Assembly: GCF_963976135.1 (NCBI RefSeq)
Contig: NZ_CAXBKN010000023.1
Coordinates: 1 to 34,614 of the forward strand
Source of the DNA: Maricaulis sp963976135
GTDB taxonomy: Bacteria; Pseudomonadota; Alphaproteobacteria; Caulobacterales; Maricaulaceae
Reading direction: 5' to 3'
Length of the DNA: 34,614 nucleotides
Within the stretch, counting starts at the first letter, position 1. Each line of letters starts with the position of its first letter. The translations under genes were made by a program, and so were the position numbers. Positions 23,063 through 31,159 of the stretch are shown here, piece after piece. The notes below the pieces were generated by a model. That model saw only the letters and a list, made by a program, of their open reading frames with translations. It searched no databases and was not told the origin of the DNA.

Positions 23063-25606
23063 CTAGAAGCGGTCGAGCAGGCGTTCGATATAGTCGAGCT
23101 CGTCCTGCGGGCGGCCGGCTTCGGCGGCACGGCGGCGCAATTCCTCAAGAATGCTGCGTGCGCGGGCCCGGGCCATTTCCTCAGGAATCTCGACGCCGCT
23201 GCCGTCGGCAAAGGCGCCTTCGGACGGACGGCCCAGCGGGTCGCGTTCCTGATCGCCTTCGCCAGCCTCGCCCTGGGCGTCCTGCATGCGCTCGAGCAAT
23301 TCCGCGGCCAATTGCTCAGCCCCGGCGCGAAGCCCGGCCAGCGCCTCATCCTGGGCCTCAAGGGCTGCGGCGGCATCGCCCTCACCGAGCGCATCGGCTG
23401 CTGCGCGCATCGACTCGCCGGCCTGGGCAAGCGATTCGCTGCCGCCATCGGGCAAGGCTTGCTGCGCCTGCCCAAGTTGTTGCGCCAGCGCGTCCTGCAT
23501 GGCGCCGAGTGATTGCGCGCTGGCACCGCCACCATTCTGGTTCTCGGCCAGGCTTTGCGGCATATTGCCATCCTGTTGACCGCTCTGCCCACCTGATTGC
23601 GGCTGCGAGGGGCCACCGGATTCCTGCTCCTGGCCAAGTCCGAAGGTCTGGTCCTGCAGGTCACGCTGGCTGCCGATCACATCGCCCAGTTCTTCGAGGG
23701 CTTCCTGGATGGCTTCGGAGATCGGATCGCTGGGCTCACCTTCACCGGAGCCCTGTCCCATCTGCATCTGCATATTGCGCAGCAATTCGCTCAATTGCTG
23801 CAGCGCCTGACGCGCGTCGGCCGTGTCGCCGAGCTCGGCGGCTTCACGCAAGGCATCGAGCATTTCCTGTAGCGCCGAGGTGTCGAGCGACTGACCTTCG
23901 GACTCGGCGCTCTCGCCATTGCGTGCGGCCTCGGCAGCCATTGCCGCCATGTAATTATCCATTGCCTCCTGGAAGGCATCGAACAGCGCGGCCAGCTCGG
24001 TCTCATCGGCGCCGCGCGCGAGGGCTTCCATCAGGGCGCGCTCGGCTGCGCGCAGGGCGGCTTCCGCATCGGCCAGCGAGCCGAGCTCGGCGCGCAGGGC
24101 GATCTGCCATAGATCGGCTTCCAGCCCGGCCAGGTCGGCCTGCTGGCGTGAGCGCCGCAGTCGCTGCACGCTGGTGCGCAGGCCGAGATAGACCACGGCA
24201 TCATCGAAGAAACGCGCCGGTGTGTCGGTGATGGCATCAAGTGCACGGGCGGCAAATTGCAGGCCTTCCGGCGCGCGCTCGATGCGGCGTTCCGGCTCGT
24301 CGGCGAGATAGGCCATGCCCGGCGCGACATCCTCGGCATAGAGGACTGGCCGGACCGGCAATGGCGCATAGGCTTGGTCGGCCATGAGGACATTGCGGCG
24401 CTGTTCTGCGACGGCGCGGGCGAGCGCATCGAGGAATACCCGCGACGGCAGCGTGATCCCCAGTTCCGGCGAGCGGCCGGTATTGCCGCCGGCATCATCA
24501 GCGGCGATGCGGATCGTCACCCGGCTGCCGGCCAGTCTGTGCTGTGCGGTTTCCAGCAGGGTGCGCACACCGTTCTCCGTGTCGAGATTGGTGATGCCGG
24601 CCGGCGTGATCTCAATGCGTTCCCAGGGCGCGTCGGGATCGGTCTCGGGCTGTAATTCCAGCGCATAGGCGGTCGCGCCATAATCGTCGACGACGGAGAA
24701 TTGCAGGTCGAGCTCGCCGCTCGAATTGGCGTCGGGAACAGCGAGCAGGCGCACAGTCGGCGCACGGTCGGGGATGACGGTCAGGGTCCAGTTCTGGCGC
24801 GTCGGGCCGGCGGCAAGGCGGATGGTCGCGTCGTCGGCAATCGTCAGGCGGCTATCCCAGACGCTGTCCCCGATGGCGCTGGCGGTGGCGCGTTCCGATC
24901 CGGCGCCATCGCGGCGCGTCAACACCGGCGCGCGGCGGCTGCCAGCGATACGGGCGATGAAATTCGATCCCGCCGGAACTTCCACCGTGCGGGTTTCTGA
25001 AGACAGGAAAATCGGAGCGCGGCCGGTATAGGCGGGCGGGTCGATCCAGGCATCGACGCTGACATCGAGCCCGCCGACCTGGATCGGGGCGAGGCTGAAG
25101 GCTTCACCGAGACGGTCCTGCGCGGCTGGTCCGGCCATGAACCAGGAGACCAGCAGGGCCAGGGTCAGGGTTCCGCGCAGGGCCCAACGGTCCTGTTGCG
25201 CCCAGGCGGCCTTGGGCCGGCGGGCCCTCGCCAGCTCGAGCCGCCGGGCCATCCGGGCCTGATGCTCGTGCCAGACCTGAAGTGCGACGGGATCATCCGT
25301 GGGCGGGGTGTCGAGCAGGGCTTCATGCGGCCGGGCGCTGATGCCGGAATCTTCTTCGACGCGGCGGGCAAGATCTTCGACCTGGGGCCAGACGAATCCG
25401 GTCAGGCCCTTGCGGGTCAGCCAGACAGCGCCAGCCAGTGTCACGAGTGCGTAAATGGCGCGCCAGGGATCACCGATCATGTCCCACAGGCCCAGCAGGG
25501 CGAGCACGGCAAAGCTCGCTGCCCAGGCAAGGCCTGGCCAGACCACGGGCACAGCGCGCTCCCACATCAGAGCGCACCATGCGACGATCAGGGACCGACG
25601 GTGCAT
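23063..25606 (-). CDS. TIGR02302/DUF4175 family membrane protein
   Basis: An 847-aa protein of the alphaproteobacterial TIGR02302 (DUF4175) family. Two hydrophobic N-terminal helices (about 22-68) and a third near 145-160 precede a beta-rich periplasmic region (about 170-410: VSVDAWIDPPAYTGRAPIFL, VVDDYGATAY). The C-terminal half is very rich in Ala, Gln, Glu and Gly with long helical repeats and low-complexity Gly/Gln/Ser segments (about 640-710). The function is not established; an envelope role is likely. The start may be the second Met at residue 14. It lies 84 nt after the lptM-like gene. I recall lysA beside this gene in relatives; it is absent here. Confidence 0.88.
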   Translation of the reverse strand: MHRRSLIVAWCALMWERAVPVVWPGLAWAASFAVLALLGLWDMIGDPWRAIYALVTLAGAVWLTRKGLTGFVWPQVEDLARRVEEDSGISARPHEALLDTPPTDDPVALQVWHEHQARMARRLELARARRPKAAWAQQDRWALRGTLTLALLVSWFMAGPAAQDRLGEAFSLAPIQVGGLDVSVDAWIDPPAYTGRAPIFLSSETRTVEVPAGSNFIARIAGSRRAPVLTRRDGAGSERATASAIGDSVWDSRLTIADDATIRLAAGPTRQNWTLTVIPDRAPTVRLLAVPDANSSGELDLQFSVVDDYGATAYALELQPETDPDAPWERIEITPAGITNLDTENGVRTLLETAQHRLAGSRVTIRIAADDAGGNTGRSPELGITLPSRVFLDALARAVAEQRRNVLMADQAYAPLPVRPVLYAEDVAPGMAYLADEPERRIERAPEGLQFAARALDAITDTPARFFDDAVVYLGLRTSVQRLRRSRQQADLAGLEADLWQIALRAELGSLADAEAALRAAERALMEALARGADETELAALFDAFQEAMDNYMAAMAAEAARNGESAESEGQSLDTSALQEMLDALREAAELGDTADARQALQQLSELLRNMQMQMGQGSGEGEPSDPISEAIQEALEELGDVIGSQRDLQDQTFGLGQEQESGGPSQPQSGGQSGQQDGNMPQSLAENQNGGGASAQSLGAMQDALAQQLGQAQQALPDGGSESLAQAGESMRAAADALGEGDAAAALEAQDEALAGLRAGAEQLAAELLERMQDAQGEAGEGDQERDPLGRPSEGAFADGSGVEIPEEMARARARSILEELRRRAAEAGRPQDELDYIERLLDRF

Positions 25607-25690
25607 GGATTAAATCTAGCACGCTGCGGCGCGCCGGATAGCGCGGTAAGCATTACGTTTTGTTGAAGGATGGCGTCTGCCGGCAATGCG

Positions 25691-25849
25691 TTATCGCCCG
25701 GCACTGTCATCCGCCGCGTCGGCCGCAGTTTCCGCGTCCTGTGGATGGCCCCACATGGGTTCGGGCCGCTCGAGGTCGCCGCGCAGGCCGCAGGCCGCCA
25801 GCGATGCGGTGCCGAGGAGGATAAGGATCAGGCTGGACAGTCGTTTCAT
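25691..25849 (-). CDS. lptM: LptM-type small lipoprotein
   Basis: A 52-aa precursor read on the minus strand 11 nt after argH, with AAAGGA about 7 nt before the ATG. It has a textbook lipoprotein signal (MKRLSSLILILLGTASLAAC, lipid-accepting Cys20) followed by GLRGDLERPEP, the short Gly/Leu/Pro block of the LptM (LPS translocon maturation) family, and then a 20-residue acidic Ala/Asp tail. LptM in enterobacteria assists LptD oxidation and assembly in the outer membrane. Position directly after argH is the conserved location in alphaproteobacteria. Confidence 0.85.
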   Translation of the reverse strand: MKRLSSLILILLGTASLAACGLRGDLERPEPMWGHPQDAETAADAADDSAGR

Positions 25850-25860
25850 CAGGTTTTCCT

Positions 25861-27276
25861 TTATGCCGACAGGCGGGCTTTCCAGGCTTCGACCTGCTCG
25901 CGCACCCGCACCGGCGAGGTGCCGCCAAAGCTGGTGCGGCTCTGCATCGAGGCGCGTGCACTCAACACTGAATAGATGCGTTCGTCGAGGCCGGGCTCGA
26001 CCGATTGCATGGTCTCCAGCGGCAATTGCGCCAGTGGCACGCCCGCCGCTTCGGCAAGGCGGACGATGGAGCCGGAGATATGATGCGCGTCGCGGAAGGG
26101 CTTGCCCAGCTCGCGCACGACGAAATCGGCCAGATCGGTGGCGTCGGAATAGGCTTCGCCGGCCGCTTCCTCCATCGCATCGCCATAAAAGGTGAGATCG
26201 CCCGCCATGCCGGCCATCGCGGCCAGCGCCAGTTCCAGATCGTCGACGGCCTGGAAGGCGGGCGCCTTGTCTTCCTGCAGGTCTTTCGAATAGGCCAGCG
26301 GCAGACCCTTCACCACGACGAGCAGTCCGGTGAGTGAGCCGATAATGCGGCCCGGCTTGGCGCGCACCAGTTCAGCAGCGTCGGGATTGCGCTTTTGCGG
26401 CATGATGGAGGAACCGGTCGACCAGGCATCCGACAGGGTGGCAAAGCCGAAGCGGCGCGTGCACCACAGCACGATCTCCTCGGCGAAGCGCGACAGGTTG
26501 ACGGCACAGATCGCCGCAGCCGCCATCACTTCCAGAGCGAAATCGCGCGCGGCGACACCGTCGAGGGAATTGGCCATCGGCCGGTCAAAGCCGAGCGCCT
26601 TGGCCGTCATGTCACGGTCGATCGGAAACGCCGTGCCGGCCAGCGCGGCACAGCCGAGCGGGCTTTCATTGAGGCGTTTGCGGGCATCGGCAAAACGGCC
26701 GCGATCACGCTGGGCCAGTTCGACATAGCTCAAGAGGTGATGCGCCAGCGAGACCGGCTGGGCGGTCTGCAAATGGGTAAAGCCGGGCATGACCTGGTCG
26801 ACATGTTTTTCGGCCTGTTCGACCAGGGCGCGCTGATAGGCCTCGAGCCGGACATCGATGCGGTCACAGGCGGCGCGCAGCCAGAGGCGAAAATCGGTCG
26901 CGACCTGGTCATTGCGCGAGCGGGCCGTGTGCAAGCGGCCGGCCGGTTCACCGATAATGTCTTTCAGGCGCGATTCGACATTCATGTGCACGTCTTCAAG
27001 CGCGGCCGACCATGGAAAATCCCCGGCGCGGATCTCTTCACGCACTTGTGTCAGCCCGCGCTTGATCTCGGCGGCATCAGCGCTTGAAATCACGCCCGTG
27101 GCCGCCAACATCTCGGCATGAGCGAGCGATCCGGCGATATCTTCCTCGGCCATGCGCTGGTCGATATCGATCGAGGCATTGATCGCTTCCATGACCGCTG
27201 ACGGACCGGCCGCGAAACGGCCGCCCCACATGGCGCTGGCACTGGATGTTGGTGTCGTTTTGGTGTCGTCTGACAT
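25861..27276 (-). CDS. argH: Argininosuccinate lyase
   Basis: Last enzyme of arginine synthesis, splitting argininosuccinate to arginine and fumarate. The 471-aa product has MWGGRFAAGPSAVMEAINAS at the N-terminus, the substrate loop HTARSRNDQVATDFRLW, PGFTHLQTAQP and the flexible signature GSSIMPQKRNPDAAE with the catalytic serine. The frame is open 272 codons upstream, antisense to the TlpA-like gene; the ATG ending at 27276 begins the family N-terminus. It is divergent from the TlpA-like gene across 27 nt and followed at 11 nt by lptM. Confidence 0.96.
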   Translation of the reverse strand: MSDDTKTTPTSSASAMWGGRFAAGPSAVMEAINASIDIDQRMAEEDIAGSLAHAEMLAATGVISSADAAEIKRGLTQVREEIRAGDFPWSAALEDVHMNVESRLKDIIGEPAGRLHTARSRNDQVATDFRLWLRAACDRIDVRLEAYQRALVEQAEKHVDQVMPGFTHLQTAQPVSLAHHLLSYVELAQRDRGRFADARKRLNESPLGCAALAGTAFPIDRDMTAKALGFDRPMANSLDGVAARDFALEVMAAAAICAVNLSRFAEEIVLWCTRRFGFATLSDAWSTGSSIMPQKRNPDAAELVRAKPGRIIGSLTGLLVVVKGLPLAYSKDLQEDKAPAFQAVDDLELALAAMAGMAGDLTFYGDAMEEAAGEAYSDATDLADFVVRELGKPFRDAHHISGSIVRLAEAAGVPLAQLPLETMQSVEPGLDERIYSVLSARASMQSRTSFGGTSPVRVREQVEAWKARLSA

Positions 27277-27303
27277 GGATGACCCGCCGATCAGGAGAAT
27301 GAA

Positions 27304-27888
27304 ATGCAAATAACGCCCATCAAAGCCGGTATCGCGACCATGCTCGTTATCGGACTGATCTGGCTTGTATACGTGTTCATCTCCGGCACGGGCAAGAGTG
27401 AAACCGGTACGCTGGACAGCTATGCACGCGGCGAGATGGGGGGCTTCGTCACGCTCGCCGATGCACCGGCGCAGCCGGCGATGGTCTATACCGATCCGGA
27501 TGGCGGCGAGCACTTGCTGTCGGACTATCGCGGCAAGGTGATCCTGTTGAATCTCTGGGCGACCTGGTGCGGACCCTGCGTCGAGGAAATGCCGGCGCTC
27601 AACCGGCTGCAGCAGCGGTTCGGCGGCGATAGCTTCGACGTTGTGACGATCAGCTTTGACCGCTCCTTCGCGCCGATCACCGAATTCTTCGAGCGCGAGC
27701 AGATCGATGCCCTGCCGGCGCTGCGGGATGCCAGCTTCACCAGTCACAATCTGGTCGGTGCGCTCGGCCTTCCGATGTCGATTCTCTACGACAGCCATGG
27801 CCGCGAGATTGGCCGTATGCCGGCCCCGGCCGACTGGGACAGTGAGGACGCGCACCGCCTGATCCAGGCGGCGATCAATCGCGGCTAA
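27304..27888 (+). CDS. TlpA-like membrane-anchored thioredoxin
   Basis: A 194-aa thiol-disulfide protein: N-terminal membrane anchor (about 7-27, AGIATMLVIGLIWLVYVFIS) and a periplasmic thioredoxin fold with the redox site WATWCGPC (Cys89, Cys92), NLWATW strand, FDVVTISFDRSF and the cis-Pro segment GALGLPMSILYDSHGREIGR. It probably reduces periplasmic thiols, for example for cytochrome c maturation, although no ccm gene is near. AGGAG precedes the ATG by about 7 nt. It is divergent from argH, and its stop codon lies within the T-tract of an opposing terminator. Confidence 0.92.
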   Translation: MQITPIKAGIATMLVIGLIWLVYVFISGTGKSETGTLDSYARGEMGGFVTLADAPAQPAMVYTDPDGGEHLLSDYRGKVILLNLWATWCGPCVEEMPALNRLQQRFGGDSFDVVTISFDRSFAPITEFFEREQIDALPALRDASFTSHNLVGALGLPMSILYDSHGREIGRMPAPADWDSEDAHRLIQAAINRG

Positions 27889-27917
27889 AAAAACGGGCCG
27901 CCCCGAAGGACGGCCCG
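27887..27917 (-). terminator. Intrinsic terminator with UUCG tetraloop, minus strand
   Basis: Read on the minus strand, CGGGCCGTCC pairs with GGGCGGCCCG (27894-27917) in a 10-bp stem, one G-U included, closed by a C(UUCG)G tetraloop, then seven T (27893-27887). It is a strong Rho-independent terminator for transcripts from the right and overlaps the stop codon of the convergent TlpA-like gene. On the plus strand the same stem lacks a U-tract. Confidence 0.8.
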
Positions 27918-28050
27918 AGTCGTGTGTTTGTCTCGGAGGGATACCGAGTCGTGAGACTGATCCGGGGAGGACAAGTTTCGCCGCTCTCTCTAGAAGCGGG
28001 GCACAACAGATTGATGACAGCAGAGCGACGCTTTTGCGGCGTGTGCAGAC
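27887..28050 (-). ncRNA. Candidate small RNA with anti-Shine-Dalgarno motifs
   Basis: About 130 nt without any plausible ORF lie between two minus-strand intrinsic terminators and end in the second. Read on the minus strand, the stretch carries TCCTCCCC (27964-27971) and, in the loop of a CTCGG/CCGAG hairpin (27932-27948), CCCTCC. CCUCC-type loops are the hallmark of alphaproteobacterial cuckoo-type small RNAs (CcsR, alpha-r14/15 type). A 10-nt direct repeat CACGACTCGG occurs twice (27944-27953 and 27915-27924). The 5' end is unknown. It may be an independent RNA or a 3'-UTR product of the receptor mRNA. Confidence 0.4.
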
Positions 28051-28087
28051 AAAAAGGGGCCCCGGTGGATTTCTCCGCCGGGGCCCC
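28051..28087 (-). terminator. Intrinsic terminator of the TonB receptor gene
   Basis: GGGGCCCCGG (28056-28065) pairs perfectly with CCGGGGCCCC (28078-28087). The stem extends four more pairs, one wobble included, to a TTTC/GAAA loop. On the minus strand the stem is followed by five T (28055-28051). It lies 25 nt after the receptor stop and fits as its terminator. Confidence 0.85.
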
Positions 28088-28112
28088 GTCATGTCCGGTC
28101 CGATGAGCGGGA

Positions 28113-30920
28113 CTAGTAGGTGAAGCGCAGGCCGAACACTGTTGACCAGCCATACTCCTCGAACTGTTCGAGGCGATCGATCCCGTCCGGCCGGGTCACG
28201 GCGCGATAGGGTTCGTCGGTGGCATTTTTCAGGTCGGCGAAGATCTGTAGCGAGCCATTGAGATTGTACTTGGCCGACAGATCGAGCTGGGTGTGTTCCA
28301 GCACATAGCGGTCTTCGCCGGCATCGCCGCGGATCTCGTCGAGATACTCGCCGCGCGAACTGAGCACGGCACGCAGGTCCCAGGGACCGTGATCATAGCC
28401 GAGCACTGCATTCCAGACCCAGTCGGACTGGTGTGGCAGCGGGATGACCCGGCCATCGGCCGTCGTCGCCTCACTGTCGGTGCCGGTATAGTTGAAGCCG
28501 GCGATGAAGCCTTCGATCGGCAGGAAGTCGAGGGCTTGCTGATAGTTGAACTCGAAGCCGCTGACCTCGGCCGAGGGCAGGTTCACATAGGTCACCGCTT
28601 CATCGAAGAAGGTGCCATTGATCGTCGTGTCCTGGTACTGGATCTCGCCGATGAAATTGTCGAGGCTCTTCTGGAACACGCCGAAATAGACCACGGAGTC
28701 ATTGTTCGGATACCATTCCAGCGACGCATCGAAATTATCGGCCTGGACCCGCTGAAGGTCCGGATTGCCGAACTCGCCTTCGACATCGTCATCATCATTC
28801 TGCTCGATATAGACGCGCGGAGCGTACTGGCCCGGATTGGGGCGCTGGATCGACTGGTAGAAGGAGAAACGGCCGATGATGTTCTCGCTCAACTCCCACC
28901 GCACCGAGACGCTTGGCAGCACATCGGTATAGTCGTCCGAAGCCGTGGTCGGGGTGATGAAGAGCTCGTCATCCGCCAGCACCTGGCCATTCACCGTCGC
29001 ACCTTCTTCGGCGAAGAAGGTCTCATAACCGGCGGCCGAGGTTTCGGTCTGCTCGACGCGGACACCGCCGACAACGCGCAGGGCTCCGGCATCGATCCCG
29101 CCCATCAGATAGCCGGCCGTGACGTCTTCCTCGACGCGATAGCTGGCACCGAGGCTGGCGATCAGGCTGTCGAATTCCTGGTAGTCGAGGCTGGACCGGT
29201 TGGCGTCGAAAAAGTCACGCACGCCGGATGGCGAGGCAACCGGGCCAAGGGCGGCCTGGCTATAATCGACCGTGTTGAGAACGTCGGCGAGGGTGAAATT
29301 GCCCTCGTCATAGATGTCGATGTCCAGGGCGTATTTCTTGTCGCGGGTGCGGTAGCGGCCGCCGAACTGGAGATAGCTGGCATAACCGGCCAGCTGCAGG
29401 TCGCGACGGACATTGAAGGCCCCGGCATATTCGCGGTCCTGGGAGAGGCCTTCGGTGGCCTCAAAGCCGTTATTCTCGTAATTGGCCGCATCGAAGACCT
29501 GCGTCGTGGTCGCGCCGCCTTCATAGATCGGACGCGGGTGCAACGGATCGGAGATGTCGACGCCGAAGGCCTGGCCGTCCTCGAAAGTGTAGCGGAAATC
29601 GGTGTCGAGGCGGTTGGGCTCTGCTTCCTCGGCATAGACATAGGACAGCGACCAGTCGACGGTCGTGTTGTCATTGAACCATTCGCCGCCGAAATCGGTG
29701 GCAAAGATCAGCTGGGTCTCGAGCCGGTCCTTGATGTCGCGGTCGATATCCATGTCCGAAGCGGTGAAGGCCGCCAGGTCGCCGCTGGAAATGGCGTTAT
29801 TATAGTCGCCGTCCTCAAGCTTGATCTCGACGCGCGAGCGGTATTCCTGGTCGGAGAAGTCCGAGAAGGTCGTGCGCAGATAGAAGCTGAGATCATTGGC
29901 GTGTTGATAGTCCAGGTTCAGCGCGGCAGTGGTGCGCTCGCGGGTCACCTCGTAATTGCGCATCTCGACTTCGTTCGGGAATGCGACGCTCTCGCCGGTT
30001 TCCCAGCCGCCATCGACTTCCAGGCTTTCCGAGCCGAAAACGCGCTGCTGGTAGGACAGCGAGGCGGCGACGCCGAGCCGGCCTTCCATGAAATTGTCGG
30101 CGAAATTCACCGAACCGCGCCAGCCGAACTCGTTTTCCAGATCGGAAAACAGGCCGGCGATGCGGCCCTGCAGAACCATGCTGTCGGTGTTGAGGCCGGA
30201 GGTGGTCTCGATCTCGACATTGCCGCCAATGCTGTCGCCGTCCATGTAGGGCAGGAGCGACTTGTTGATCACGACGCTGGACAGCACGTCGGCATCGATC
30301 ACGTCGAGACCGACCTGGCGGTCTTCCGCTTCCGGCGAGGTCAGGCGCACGCCATTGAGCGAGGTCGAGACCAGGTTCGGGTCGATGCCGCGGATCGAGA
30401 CGAAGCGGCCTTCACCCTGATCGTTGAGAACATTGACGCCGACGGCGCGGCGGGCGGCTTCGGCGACATTCTCGTCGGGGAACTGGCCGATGGCGTCGGC
30501 GGAGAGCACGGTGACAAGCCCGTCATCGGCACGCTGGCGCGACAGGGCCGAATTGATCGAGCCGCGCTGGCCCATGATCAGGATATTGTCGACATAGGCG
30601 ACATCATCGCCGAGCGTGATATTGCGCGAGGCTATTGCGTCGGCGCTGTCGAGCCGGACGGTGAGTTCGTGCGCCTCGGTGCCGACATAGGCAATGCGAA
30701 GCGTGTATTCACCGGCGGCGAGACCGGAGATCCGGTAGGTGCCGTCGCGGCCGACCGTGGCGGACTGCCCGGTTTCGACGACGCGGACGACGGCGCCGGC
30801 CAGACCAATGGTCTCGGAGGCGTCGGTGACGCGGCCGGCGATCGTGCCGGCCTGGGCTGCGCTGGCGGCAGCGAGTGCAAGCACGGAAACCGTGCCGAGC
30901 ATGGCGATGGTGGTCTTCAT
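28113..30920 (-). CDS. TonB-dependent outer-membrane receptor (Xanthomonas/Caulobacter type)
   Basis: A 935-aa outer-membrane receptor: signal peptide (1-24, ending ASAAQA), CarboxypepD_reg-like beta domain (about 25-100, GTIAGRVTDASETIGLAGAV), a TonB-box-like segment DNILIMGQRGS, plug domain with FPDENVAEAARRAVGVNV and VSIRGIDPNLVSTSLNGV, then the 22-strand barrel ending in Tyr (FGLRFTY). The plug motifs match the TIGR01782 group, often linked to uptake of sugars and other organics. The start is the Met 16 residues into the open frame, with a signal peptide directly behind it. It is divergent from the beta-propeller phytase, suggesting import of a phytate breakdown product or phytate itself (inference). 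Confidence 0.93.
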   Translation of the reverse strand: MKTTIAMLGTVSVLALAAASAAQAGTIAGRVTDASETIGLAGAVVRVVETGQSATVGRDGTYRISGLAAGEYTLRIAYVGTEAHELTVRLDSADAIASRNITLGDDVAYVDNILIMGQRGSINSALSRQRADDGLVTVLSADAIGQFPDENVAEAARRAVGVNVLNDQGEGRFVSIRGIDPNLVSTSLNGVRLTSPEAEDRQVGLDVIDADVLSSVVINKSLLPYMDGDSIGGNVEIETTSGLNTDSMVLQGRIAGLFSDLENEFGWRGSVNFADNFMEGRLGVAASLSYQQRVFGSESLEVDGGWETGESVAFPNEVEMRNYEVTRERTTAALNLDYQHANDLSFYLRTTFSDFSDQEYRSRVEIKLEDGDYNNAISSGDLAAFTASDMDIDRDIKDRLETQLIFATDFGGEWFNDNTTVDWSLSYVYAEEAEPNRLDTDFRYTFEDGQAFGVDISDPLHPRPIYEGGATTTQVFDAANYENNGFEATEGLSQDREYAGAFNVRRDLQLAGYASYLQFGGRYRTRDKKYALDIDIYDEGNFTLADVLNTVDYSQAALGPVASPSGVRDFFDANRSSLDYQEFDSLIASLGASYRVEEDVTAGYLMGGIDAGALRVVGGVRVEQTETSAAGYETFFAEEGATVNGQVLADDELFITPTTASDDYTDVLPSVSVRWELSENIIGRFSFYQSIQRPNPGQYAPRVYIEQNDDDDVEGEFGNPDLQRVQADNFDASLEWYPNNDSVVYFGVFQKSLDNFIGEIQYQDTTINGTFFDEAVTYVNLPSAEVSGFEFNYQQALDFLPIEGFIAGFNYTGTDSEATTADGRVIPLPHQSDWVWNAVLGYDHGPWDLRAVLSSRGEYLDEIRGDAGEDRYVLEHTQLDLSAKYNLNGSLQIFADLKNATDEPYRAVTRPDGIDRLEQFEEYGWSTVFGLRFTY

Positions 30921-31075
30921 GGGAGTTCCCCTCACATGGACTGACAACAGCCTTGCCCGGTCGGGCAAAGTGGCGGCTTCTATGCGTGGGGATCAGCAAC
31001 ATGGTGATGACGTTTCGGATTCACCTCCGTGTCGTTTTTGCGAGTGTCTCGTGACAACGCGAAATCCCGAAACAA

Positions 31076-31093
31076 ATGTCACGGAAATGTCGC
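31076..31093 (+). promoter_or_regulatory. Candidate PHO box upstream of phytase
   Basis: ATGTCAC (31076-31082), four nucleotides, ATGTCGC (31087-31093): two imperfect heptamers in the 7-4-7 geometry of the PhoB box (consensus CTGTCAT-N4-CTGTCAT). Each shares the TGTC core. It lies 66 nt before the phytase start in the divergent spacer and could give phosphate-starvation control. The match is partial. Confidence 0.35.
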
Positions 31094-31159
31094 CCGGTAG
31101 GGGCTTGGCGCCTTGTCTCCTGCGGGCTATCGCGCGCCGTCAGGAATGGGAGAGACACC

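Noticed and set aside
28293..30944. 883-codon plus-strand open frame opposite the TonB receptor
   Set aside because: It is the antisense shadow of a receptor with complete family motifs. Its product is a low-complexity Val/Gly/Asp/Ile pattern typical of the reverse frame of GC-rich genes.
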